Positions 46,110 to 53,011 of a DNA stretch of 64,000 nt are shown piece after piece. The notes below the pieces were generated by a model that saw only the letters and a program-made list of their open reading frames with translations, did no database searches and was not told where the DNA came from. How positions within the stretch are numbered: position 1 is the first letter of the stretch; every line of letters begins with the position of its first letter. A program made the position numbers and the translations under genes. The DNA is from Streptomyces sp. NBC_00510 (GTDB lineage Bacteria; Actinomycetota; Actinomycetes; Streptomycetales; Streptomycetaceae). The stretch covers positions 7,736,001 through 7,800,000 of the forward strand of contig CP107851.1 of the NCBI GenBank assembly GCA_036013505.1, in the 5' to 3' direction.

Positions 46110-46735
46110 GGGTCCTCACGGTCGGGGAGGACGCGCTCCTGATCGACCTCGCCACCGCCGAGGAGGCGCAGTCCTGGCACGCCGAGCTCCTGCGCCGCCG
46201 TGGCGAGGGCAGCCTCGGGCCGGTGCGCGAGATCGTCCCCGGCGAGCGGACCGTGCTGCTGTACGGGGTGCCGGACGCCGCCGCGCTCCGCGCCGAGCTG
46301 CGCGGCTGGTCCGTCACGGGCCGGGCCGCCGGGAGCGGACCGCTCGTGGAGATCCCCGTGCGCTACGACGGGCCCGACCTGGCGGTCGTGGCCGAGCGGT
46401 GGGGCGTCGCGGAGGAGGACGTGGCCGGGCTGCACAGCGGTGCCGAACACCGCGTCGCCTTCTGCGGGTTCGCCCCGGGCTTCGCCTACATGACCGGTCT
46501 CGGCGCACGGTACGGCGTGCCGCGCCGGGCCGAGCCGCGCACTTCGGTGCCCGCCGGCTCGGTGGCCGTCGCGGGCCCCTACACCGGGATCTACCCGAGG
46601 AGTTCGCCGGGCGGCTGGCAGCTGATCGGCACCACCTGTGTGCGCCTGTGGGACCTGGAACGCGAACCCGCCGCGCTGCTCGCGCCCGGCACCCGGGTGC
46701 GCTTCGTCCCCGTGCCCGCCGGGGCCGGCGCATGA
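46106..46735 (+). CDS. pxpB: 5-oxoprolinase subunit B (KipI family)
   Basis: 209 residues: 'RVLTVGEDALLIDLATAEEAQSWHAELL' N-domain, then the cyclophilin-like C-domain 'HRVAFCGFAPGFAYMTGL' and 'VAVAGPYTGIYPRSSPGGWQLIG', both family hallmarks. It works as a complex with PxpC. The ATG overlaps the pxpA stop and its own stop overlaps the pxpC start by 4 bases each. Older names call it an inhibitor of a sporulation kinase, but the operon context supports oxoprolinase. Confidence 0.95.
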   Translation: MRVLTVGEDALLIDLATAEEAQSWHAELLRRRGEGSLGPVREIVPGERTVLLYGVPDAAALRAELRGWSVTGRAAGSGPLVEIPVRYDGPDLAVVAERWGVAEEDVAGLHSGAEHRVAFCGFAPGFAYMTGLGARYGVPRRAEPRTSVPAGSVAVAGPYTGIYPRSSPGGWQLIGTTCVRLWDLEREPAALLAPGTRVRFVPVPAGAGA

Positions 46736-47595
46736 ACGGGGGCGAGCTGCGGGTCGTCAGGGCCGGCGCGCTGACCACCGTCCAGGACCTCGGGCGGTAC
46801 GGCCATGCCGCCCTCGGCGTCGCCCGCTCCGGGGCCCTGGACCGGCCGGCGCACCGGCTGGCCAACCGCCTGGTGGGCAACGCCGACGGCGCCGCGACCC
46901 TGGAGACCACGCTGACCGGGGTGACCGTGCGGGTCACCCGCCCGGCCGTCGTCGCGGTCACCGGAGCCCCGGCACCGGTCCTGCTCGACGGCCGTCCCGC
47001 CCCCTGGGGCACCCCCGTGCGGCTGCCGGCCGGGGCGGTGCTCGAGGTCGGGCCCGCCACGCGGGGCGTGCGCAGCTACCTCGCGGTCGGGGGCGGTCTC
47101 GCCGTGCCCGCGGTGCTCGGCAGCCGCTCCACCGACCTGCTGTCCGGGCTCGGGCCCGCCCCGCTCGGGGACGGTGACGTCCTGCCGCTGGGCCCGGGGC
47201 CGTGGCTGCCCGTCCACGCCGACCTGGCCCCGCACGCCGGTCCGCCGCGGGAGCTCGTGCTGCCGCTGCGGCTCGGGCCGCGCGACGACTGGTTCACGGC
47301 CGCGGCCGTCCGGACCCTCGCGGCCGGCCGCTTCCGGGTGTCGGACCGCAGCAACCGCATCGGGCTGCGCACCACGGGGCCGGTGCTGGAGCGCGCCGTC
47401 CACCGGGAGCTGCCCAGCGAGGGCATGGTCGTGGGCGCCGTCCAAGTGCCGCCCGACGGCAGGCCGGTGGTCTTCCTCGCCGATTCGCCCACCACCGGCG
47501 GCTACCCGGTCGTCGGTGTCGTCCCCGAGCGCGGCCTGGCCGCGGCCGCGCAGGCCGTCCCGGGGCTGCCGGTGCGCTTCGTGCCCCAACGCTGA
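46732..47595 (+). CDS. pxpC: 5-oxoprolinase subunit C (KipA/urea-amidolyase-related family)
   Basis: 287 residues with the biotin-dependent carboxyltransferase-like start 'LRVVRAGALTTVQDLGRYGHAALGVARSGALDRPAHRLANRLVGN' and 'VSDRSNRIGLRTTGPVLER', 'ELPSEGMVVGAVQVPPDGRPVVFLADSPTTGGYPVVGVV'. Partner of PxpB. Last gene of the operon; the acyl-CoA dehydrogenase gene begins 89 bases later behind its own promoter element. Confidence 0.95.
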   Translation: MNGGELRVVRAGALTTVQDLGRYGHAALGVARSGALDRPAHRLANRLVGNADGAATLETTLTGVTVRVTRPAVVAVTGAPAPVLLDGRPAPWGTPVRLPAGAVLEVGPATRGVRSYLAVGGGLAVPAVLGSRSTDLLSGLGPAPLGDGDVLPLGPGPWLPVHADLAPHAGPPRELVLPLRLGPRDDWFTAAAVRTLAAGRFRVSDRSNRIGLRTTGPVLERAVHRELPSEGMVVGAVQVPPDGRPVVFLADSPTTGGYPVVGVVPERGLAAAAQAVPGLPVRFVPQR

Positions 47596-47621
47596 GGCCG
47601 GTCACGGCCCTTCCGGATTTC

Positions 47622-47635
47622 TGCAACGCGTTCTA
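47622..47635. promoter_or_regulatory. KstR-like operator upstream of the acyl-CoA dehydrogenase
   Basis: TGCAACGCGTTCTA fits TNNAACNNGTTNNA exactly and contains the AACGCGTT palindrome. It is 50 bases upstream of the GTG start. It resembles the fadH site (TGCAACTGGTTGCA) and has the GTTCTA half common in mycobacterial KstR sites. Confidence 0.6.
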
Positions 47636-47684
47636 CTCTTGCGCCGTCGTCGCTCAGGGACGCGACCGGACCTCTGGAGGGGCC

Positions 47685-48875
47685 GTGCACCTGGACCACA
47701 CCCCGGAGCAGCAGCGGCTGCGCGCCGAACTCAGGTCGTACTTCGCCGGACTGGTGCCCGACAACGCCTACGCCCGCCACTTCGACCGGGCCGCGGCCAA
47801 GCGCTTCTACCGCGACACCGTCCGCCGGCTCGGTGGCGACGGCTGGCTCGGCGTCGGCTGGCCCGAGGAGTACGGCGGCCGCGGCATGACCCCCATGGAG
47901 CAGTTCATCTTCTTCGACGAGGCCGCCCAGGCGGGCGTCCCGCTGCCGCTGATGGCGCTCAACACCGTCGGCCCCACGATCATGCAGTTCGGCACCGAGG
48001 AGCAGAAGGCCCACTTCCTGCCGCGCATCCTGGCCGGCGAGATCGACTTCGCCATCGGCTACTCGGAACCGGACGCCGGCACCGACCTGGCCGCGCTGCG
48101 CACCCGCGCCGTACGGGACGGCGACGGGGCCACCGGCCACTACACGGTCAACGGCCAGAAGATCTGGACCACCAACGGCGACACCGCCGACTGGGTCTGG
48201 CTGGCCGTGCGCACCGACCCCGGCGCCCCGCCCCACAAGGGCATCTCGATCCTCCTGGTGCCGACCACGGATCCCGGCTACTCCTGCACGATCATCAACA
48301 CCCTCGCCTCCCACGACACCACCGCGAGCTACTACGAGGACGTCCGCGTCCCCGTGGACCGCCGCGTCGGCGAGGAGAACCAGGGCTGGCGGCTGATCAC
48401 CACCCAGCTCAACCACGAGCGCGTCACCCTCGCCGCCCACGGCACGATGGCGATCCGCGCCTTCCACGACGTACGCCGCTGGGCCGCCGACACCAAACTG
48501 GCCGACGGCCGCCGCGTCATCGACCTCGCCTGGGTCCGCGGCCGCCTCGCCCGCACCCACGCCCGCCTGGACGCCATGAAGCTGCTCAACTGGCAGATGG
48601 TCGACGCCCTCCAGCGCGGCACCCTCACCCCGCACGACGCCTCCGCCGTCAAGGTCTACGGCTCCGAGGCCCGTCGGGACGCGTACGCCTGGCTGATGGA
48701 GGTCACCGCAGCCCTCGGCCCCATGAAGGAGGGCTCCGCGGGCGCCCTCCTCCACGGCGAGCTGGAACGCGGCTACCGCAGCGCCGTCATCTTCACCTTC
48801 GGCGGCGGCAACAACGAGATCCAGCGCGAGATCATCTCCTGGATCGGGCTGGGCATGCCGCGCGTACGGAGGTGA
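47685..48875 (+). CDS. Acyl-CoA dehydrogenase
   Basis: 396 residues of the acyl-CoA dehydrogenase fold: 'LGVGWPEEYGGRGMTPMEQFIFFDE', 'FAIGYSEPDAGTDLAALRTRAV' (FAD/substrate loop), 'YTVNGQKIWTTNGDTADWVWLAVRTD' and C-terminal 'YRSAVIFTFGGGNNEIQREIISWIGLGMPR'. The GTG start follows GGAGGGGCC. This FadE group is often associated with steroid or branched acyl-CoA breakdown. The KstR-like promoter site supports this but does not prove it. Single-gene unit. Confidence 0.92.
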   Translation: MHLDHTPEQQRLRAELRSYFAGLVPDNAYARHFDRAAAKRFYRDTVRRLGGDGWLGVGWPEEYGGRGMTPMEQFIFFDEAAQAGVPLPLMALNTVGPTIMQFGTEEQKAHFLPRILAGEIDFAIGYSEPDAGTDLAALRTRAVRDGDGATGHYTVNGQKIWTTNGDTADWVWLAVRTDPGAPPHKGISILLVPTTDPGYSCTIINTLASHDTTASYYEDVRVPVDRRVGEENQGWRLITTQLNHERVTLAAHGTMAIRAFHDVRRWAADTKLADGRRVIDLAWVRGRLARTHARLDAMKLLNWQMVDALQRGTLTPHDASAVKVYGSEARRDAYAWLMEVTAALGPMKEGSAGALLHGELERGYRSAVIFTFGGGNNEIQREIISWIGLGMPRVRR

Positions 48876-48972
48876 GGCGGCAGGCCACCGCCGGTCCTAC
48901 GTCCACCGGCACAGGCGCAACGGGACCTCCGCTCGATGCCCGGCCGCCCGGCGTCTGCCTACCGTGCGGTGC

Positions 48973-49374
48973 ATGGAGATCCCCGAGCAGTACAAGTACG
49001 CCGTCATCCCGCACGCGTTGGTCGACGGGGCCGCCGAGGCGATCACGTTCTACGCCGCCGCGTTCGGAGCGACGGAGTCCTTCCGGCTCGAAGGCGACGA
49101 CGGGCGGATCGTGCACGCCGAGATCAGGATCCACCGCTCCACCCTCATGCTCGGGGACGCCGAGGCCCCGGCGTCGCCCCCGTCCGCCGCGGCCGGGCCG
49201 TCCGTCGTCCTGCACGTCTACGTGCCGGACGTGGACGCCCTCACCGACCGGGCCGTGGCCGCCGGAGCCGAACTGCTCACGGCCCCGGCCGACATGCCCT
49301 ACGGCGCGCGCCAGTCGATGCTCCGGGACCCCTTCGGCCACGTCTGGATCTTCCTGACGCCGCTGTCCGGATGA
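48973..49374 (+). CDS. VOC-family (PhnB-like) protein
   Basis: 133 residues: 'YAVIPHALVDGAAEAITFYAAAFGATESFRLEGDDGRIVHAEIRI', 'LMLGDAEAP', 'LHVYVPDVDALTDRAVAAGAELLTAPADMPYGAR' and 'MLRDPFGHVWIFLTPL' are typical of the PhnB-like glyoxalase subfamily. ATG at 48973 was chosen; a GTG three codons upstream is possible. Substrate unknown. Convergent with the nucleotidyltransferase gene, with 2 bases between the stops. Confidence 0.82.
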   Translation: MEIPEQYKYAVIPHALVDGAAEAITFYAAAFGATESFRLEGDDGRIVHAEIRIHRSTLMLGDAEAPASPPSAAAGPSVVLHVYVPDVDALTDRAVAAGAELLTAPADMPYGARQSMLRDPFGHVWIFLTPLSG

Positions 49375-49376
49375 CC

Positions 49377-49871
49377 TCAGAAGTGGGTGGCGATGCCGAA
49401 GGCCTCGCGGAGCCGGAGCATGTCGTGGCGGTCCCGGTCGGTCGGCTCGTACCCCTGGTGGAAGTACACCTGCTGCTCGGCCGACAGGCACGGGACGACG
49501 GTCCGTTCGACCTCGCCGGTGCCGAAGCACGCGGCCGGGTAGACGAAGGGCCGCCCCGGCTCCGGCGACGCCTGCCGCGCGCTCCCGTCGGCGGCGAAGG
49601 ACAGGGGGTGCAGGTCGATCTCACGGCCCCTGCCGTCGGTGACGACGAAGCGCACCGGCCGCCAGTCGAGGGTCTGGGTGAAGCCGGCCGCGGCCAGCGC
49701 CGCGACCACGGTGTCCTCCTGCTCGCGGCGGTGCATGAGGTCCAGGTCCCGGTGGTCGCGGGTCTGCCTGCGCAGCAGGGCGTCGACGCCCCAGCCGCCG
49801 CCCACCCAGACCTCCGCGCCGGCCCTCCGCAGCAGGTGCAGGACCTCCACCACGTCCGGCCCGGTCATCAT
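49377..49871 (-). CDS. Nucleotidyltransferase resembling ANT(2'')/lincosamide adenylyltransferases
   Basis: 164 residues. 'VLHLLRRAGAEVWVGGGWGVDALLRRQTRDHRDLDLMHRREQEDTV' has the GG-x-D-x-D-like catalytic layout of small aminoglycoside/lincosamide nucleotidyltransferases. 'WRPVRFVVTDGRGREIDLHPL' supplies the third acid. The start at 49871 is set by GAGGGGGA seven bases upstream; the open frame extends 19 codons further but less plausibly. It may modify an antibiotic or a housekeeping small molecule. Actinomycetes carry many uncharacterised homologues, so resistance is only a possibility. Confidence 0.8.
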   Translation of the reverse strand: MMTGPDVVEVLHLLRRAGAEVWVGGGWGVDALLRRQTRDHRDLDLMHRREQEDTVVAALAAAGFTQTLDWRPVRFVVTDGRGREIDLHPLSFAADGSARQASPEPGRPFVYPAACFGTGEVERTVVPCLSAEQQVYFHQGYEPTDRDRHDMLRLREAFGIATHF

Positions 49872-50010
49872 CGCCGCATCCCCCTCGCCCGGTTCGAAGC
49901 CCCAGGGTGCCACCCCGGAACGGATCACGGGGCCGGGAACCGCGGAGTATGCTGGAGCCAGCGGTGGTCCCTGGTGACCGCCGCGCGGCGGTGGGGCCCG
50001 CCGTACCCGA

Positions 50011-50090
50011 ACCGCGGTGAGGATGCCGCCAACGGTCCCTACTTGTGACGGAACGCGCCCGCAGCAGGGCGCCTCACGAGTAGGAGACGC
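50011..50090 (+). ncRNA. Structured 5' leader of the crcB operon (candidate cis-regulatory RNA)
   Basis: Two mutually exclusive pairings can be drawn. CTACTTGTGA (50039-50048) pairs with TCACGAGTAG (50074-50083) in a 10-bp helix with one G-U, enclosing a perfect GCGCCC/GGGCGC hairpin (50055-50072); this helix occupies part of the TAGGAG ribosome binding site. Alternatively GTGAGG (50017-50022), in the loop of GCGG/CCGC (50014-50029), pairs with CCTCAC (50072-50077). A hairpin whose loop pairs beyond a second hairpin recalls the fluoride riboswitch topology, but the conserved GAUG is absent. Candidate only. Confidence 0.45.
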
Positions 50091-50579
50091 ATGACCTCAC
50101 CAGCCCCCTTCTCCCCGATGACCGAGCCCGTGTCCCCCGATGCCGAGCCGCAGCCGCCCCTGCCGCGATCCGCGCGGATACGGGAACAGGCGCCGTTCGT
50201 CGGCGTGGTCGCGGTCGGCGGAGCGCTGGGAGCGTGCGCGCGCTACGGCGCGGGCCTGATGTGGCCCGGTGCGCCGGGCGGCTTCCCGTGGAGCACCTTC
50301 GGTGTCAACGCGCTCGGCTGCGCCGTGATCGGCGTGTTCATGGTGGTCATCACCGAGATGTGGTCCGTCCACCGGCTCGTGCGCCCGTTCTTCGGCACCG
50401 GCGTGCTCGGGGGCTTCACCACCTTCTCCACCTACGCCGTCGACATCCACGGCCTGGTGGAGGGCGGTCACGCCGGAGCCGGACTGGCCTACCTCGCCGC
50501 CACGCCGCTGATCGCCCTGGCCGCGGTGTGGGGCGCGGCGCACACGGCCCGTCGCCTGATCGTTCGGAGGCAGACATGA
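50091..50579 (+). CDS. crcB: Fluoride channel CrcB/Fluc subunit 1
   Basis: 162 residues, four hydrophobic helices: 'VGVVAVGGALGACARYGAGLM' (GG-x-GA-x-RY), 'WSTFGVNALGCAVIGVFMV' (the central conserved Asn) and 'FFGTGVLGGFTTFSTYAVDI' (the GG-TTFSTF-like polar track). It exports fluoride as a dual-topology or heterodimeric channel. The pairing with a second crcB downstream suggests a heterodimer. It follows a structured leader. The stop overlaps the DUF190 start. Confidence 0.93.
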   Translation: MTSPAPFSPMTEPVSPDAEPQPPLPRSARIREQAPFVGVVAVGGALGACARYGAGLMWPGAPGGFPWSTFGVNALGCAVIGVFMVVITEMWSVHRLVRPFFGTGVLGGFTTFSTYAVDIHGLVEGGHAGAGLAYLAATPLIALAAVWGAAHTARRLIVRRQT

Positions 50580-50923
50580 CACGGCTGCACGGCACCGCGA
50601 TGCGGTTGACGATCCTGATCGGCGACAACGACACCTGGCACCACAAGCCGCTGTGCTCCGAGATCACCCGCCGCGCCCACGACGCCGGCCTGGCCGGCGC
50701 CAGCGTCTTCCACGGCGTGGAGGGCTTCGGCGCCTCCTCGCTGATCCACACCAGCAGGCTGCTCTCGCTGAGCGACAACCTGCCGGTGGCCGTCGTCATC
50801 ATCGACCACGAGGAGCGCGTCCGCGCGTTCCTGCCGCAGCTGGACGAACTGGTCACCGAAGGGCTGGTCACCCTCGACGAGGTCGAGGTCATCCGCTACG
50901 TGGGACGGGGGAACCACGGGTGA
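50576..50923 (+). CDS. DUF190 family PII-like protein
   Basis: 115 residues: 'MRLTILIGDNDTWHHKPLCSEITRRAHDAGLAGASVFHGVEGFG', 'LLSLSDNLPVAVVIIDHEERVRAFLPQLDELVTEGLVTLDEVEVIRY' is the whole DUF190 domain, a ferredoxin-like trimeric PII-type fold. Its steady association with crcB suggests a regulator or sensor of the fluoride channel, not demonstrated here. An internal ATG (MRLTILI) nine codons in is an alternative start. Overlaps both flanking crcB genes by 4 bases. Confidence 0.9.
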   Translation: MTRLHGTAMRLTILIGDNDTWHHKPLCSEITRRAHDAGLAGASVFHGVEGFGASSLIHTSRLLSLSDNLPVAVVIIDHEERVRAFLPQLDELVTEGLVTLDEVEVIRYVGRGNHG

Positions 50924-51294
50924 ACTGGGTGCTCGTCATCGCCGGGGCCGTGGTCGGGGCACCGCTGCGGTACCTCACGGACCGCGCCGTCCAGGCCCGG
51001 CACGACACCGTGTTCCCGTGGGGCACGTTCACGGTCAACGTCGTCGGCTGCCTCGTCCTGGGGCTGGTGGCCGGCGGGGTCACCTACGGGGCCGCCTCCC
51101 ATTCGGTCCAGCTCCTGGTCGGCACGGGTTTCTGCGGGGCGCTGACCACCTACTCGACCTTCTCGTACGAGACCCTGCGGCTGGCGGAGACCGGGGCGCG
51201 GTTCTTCGCCGTCGCGAACGTCGTCGCCAGCGTGGTCGCCGGGATCGGCGCGGCCTTCACCGGGGCCGCCGTGGCCCAGGCGATCTGGGCCTGA
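50920..51294 (+). CDS. crcB: Fluoride channel CrcB/Fluc subunit 2
   Basis: 124 residues, GTG start in a GTGA overlap with DUF190: 'WVLVIAGAVVGAPLRYLTDRAVQARHD', 'WGTFTVNVVGCLVLGLVAGG', 'LVGTGFCGALTTYSTFSYETLRL'. Four hydrophobic segments with the conserved Asn and the TTYSTF track. It is shorter than subunit 1, which has a longer cytoplasmic N-terminus, as seen in paired heterodimeric Fluc systems. Ends the operon. Confidence 0.93.
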   Translation: MNWVLVIAGAVVGAPLRYLTDRAVQARHDTVFPWGTFTVNVVGCLVLGLVAGGVTYGAASHSVQLLVGTGFCGALTTYSTFSYETLRLAETGARFFAVANVVASVVAGIGAAFTGAAVAQAIWA

Positions 51295-51471
51295 ACCGCG
51301 CCCGGCACCGGAGCCCGCCGAACAGGACGTTCCCGGCGACCCACCTAAAATGAGAGGAGTCCACACTCCGGCCCGTCGCCCGGAGCGGACGCGGGCGTGT
51401 TCCCCGCCGACAGGCGCCGCGAGGCGTGCGCCGCGTGCCGGGCGACGGGGCTCCCACCGCGGGAGGGCACC

Positions 51472-51927
51472 ATGTCCCTGGCTCAGCGTTCCGGCACCCG
51501 GATCCAAACGGCGGGCCACGCCCAGACCCCACCGGCCGACATACGCGACTCGCTGTTCACGGCACCCCTGCTGCTGATCGGCGGATGGCTGTTCGCCGCC
51601 GGATGGGCGCTGGCGTATCCCGACACGCCCATCGGCAACAACGTGCGGATCGTCGACCTGGTCTTCTCGACCATCATCCTGCTCAACGCGATCGCACGCG
51701 CGGCCCGGACCCGGGGGCCCGGCAGCGACGTCATCACCATCGTGTGCGGTGCCTGCCTGGTCGCCTCGCCGTTCGTCTTCGGCTACTTCGACGACCCGGG
51801 GGCCGGCCTCGCGCCCCTCAACCAGATCGTGACGGGCGTGGGGCTGATCGTCCTCGGCGCGGTCAGCCTGGCCCTGATCGAGCGACGGCGCTCCCACCCG
51901 CCGGGCGACGCCGCGCCCGCCCGCTGA
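51472..51927 (+). CDS. Four-helix integral membrane protein, SPW-repeat-like
   Basis: 151 residues with four hydrophobic stretches: 'LFTAPLLLIGGWLFAAGWALAY', 'IVDLVFSTIILLNAIARA', 'VITIVCGACLVASPFVFGYF' and 'LNQIVTGVGLIVLGAVSLALI'. The alternation resembles the duplicated SPW membrane module, but the exact Ser-Pro-Trp motif is replaced by 'ASPFVFGY'. ATG 51472 has GGGAGGG upstream; an in-frame ATG-less extension to 51397 is unlikely. A short AT-rich stretch 'CCTAAAATGAG' near 51345 may hold its promoter. Function unknown. Confidence 0.7.
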   Translation: MSLAQRSGTRIQTAGHAQTPPADIRDSLFTAPLLLIGGWLFAAGWALAYPDTPIGNNVRIVDLVFSTIILLNAIARAARTRGPGSDVITIVCGACLVASPFVFGYFDDPGAGLAPLNQIVTGVGLIVLGAVSLALIERRRSHPPGDAAPAR

Positions 51928-52068
51928 CGCGCCACCGCGGGAGGGCCGCGCGGGGCAGACCCGGCGCCCCGCGCGGCCCTATGCTCGGCGCTGCGGGCAC
52001 CAGGCCGGAGGCCGCCGCCCCGGTCGCGGGTGGGGCCGGCCGTGGTCGCACGGCGACAGGAGGCTGCG

Positions 52069-52935
52069 ATGCGCGACGCCGACCCCGGGCTCTTCGGGCC
52101 CGCCTCGGTCACCTGGCAGATGCACGGCGACCCCATGATGTGGATCGCCGGCGTACGGGCGCTGTACCTGCAGGCACTGCACCCGCGCGCGGTGCGCGGC
52201 GTCACGCAGAACTCGGACTTCCGCCGGGACGCGTGGGGCCGTCTGCTGCGCACCGCGGACTTCGTCGGCACGATCACCTACGGCACCACGTTGCAGGCCG
52301 AGCGGGCCGGGGCCAAGGTGCGCGGCATCCACCGCCGGCTGTCCGCGACGGATCCGGACAGCGGCGAGCGCTTCCCCGTCGACGATCCCGGACTGCTGCT
52401 GTGGGTGCACTGCGCGGAGATCGACTCCTACCTGGAGGTCGCGCGGCGCTCCGGCTTCCCCCTGTCCGACGCCCAGGCCGACGCCTACGTCGCCGAACAG
52501 CGCGAGGCCGCCCGGCTGGTGGGCCTGGACCCGGCGGAGGTCCCCGGCGACACCGGGTCGCTCGCCGCCTACTTCGAGAAGGTGCGGCCCGAGCTCGCCG
52601 TCACCCCCGAGGCCCTGGAGGTCTTCGCCTTCCTGCAGGGGCCGCCCGTGCCCTGGGCGCTGCTGCCCCTGCGGTTCGCCGTGTGGGGCCGGGCCACCGC
52701 GCTGGCCTACGCCGCGCTGCCGCCCTTCGCCCACGAGCTGTACGGGCGGCCCGCCCCGGCCGTCCCCGTCACCGGGCGGCGGCTGCGCGGCACGGGCCTG
52801 CTGCTGCGTACGGTCCCCTCCTACGTGCGCTGGCAACTGCCCCCCGGGCACATCCTCAAGGCGGTCGGACGCCTCGGTCCCGGCACGCACCCGTCCACCC
52901 ACCGGCTGCGCGAACAGGCGCGTTCCCGGGGATAA
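52069..52935 (+). CDS. MpaB/rubber-oxygenase-family (DUF2236) protein
   Basis: 288 residues: 'GLFGPASVTWQMHGDPMMWIAGVRALYLQALHPRAVRGVTQNSDF' and 'WGRLLRTADFVGTITYGTTLQAERAGAKVRGIHRRLSA' are the core of the family, with 'LLLWVHCAEIDSYL' carrying the conserved His. Members are heme or metal proteins related to latex-clearing and MpaB oxygenases. The reaction here is unknown. ATG 52069 was chosen because AGGAGG lies six bases upstream. Confidence 0.88.
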   Translation: MRDADPGLFGPASVTWQMHGDPMMWIAGVRALYLQALHPRAVRGVTQNSDFRRDAWGRLLRTADFVGTITYGTTLQAERAGAKVRGIHRRLSATDPDSGERFPVDDPGLLLWVHCAEIDSYLEVARRSGFPLSDAQADAYVAEQREAARLVGLDPAEVPGDTGSLAAYFEKVRPELAVTPEALEVFAFLQGPPVPWALLPLRFAVWGRATALAYAALPPFAHELYGRPAPAVPVTGRRLRGTGLLLRTVPSYVRWQLPPGHILKAVGRLGPGTHPSTHRLREQARSRG

Positions 52936-53011
52936 CGGCGGGTCCCCAAGCGTGCCCCCCGCGGCCATACTGGATGCGGGGAGAGGCGGACGACCGGGGG
53001 CGGCGCACACC

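Noticed and set aside
49982..50032. Similarity of GCCGTACCCG to guanidine-III riboswitch sequence
   Set aside because: Only a short block matches; the rest of the guanidine-III pseudoknot is absent and the downstream genes are fluoride channels.
50011..50090. Direct call as a canonical fluoride riboswitch
   Set aside because: The conserved GAUG and UGAUG elements of the known class are missing; only the overall topology and gene context agree, so it is listed as a candidate leader only.
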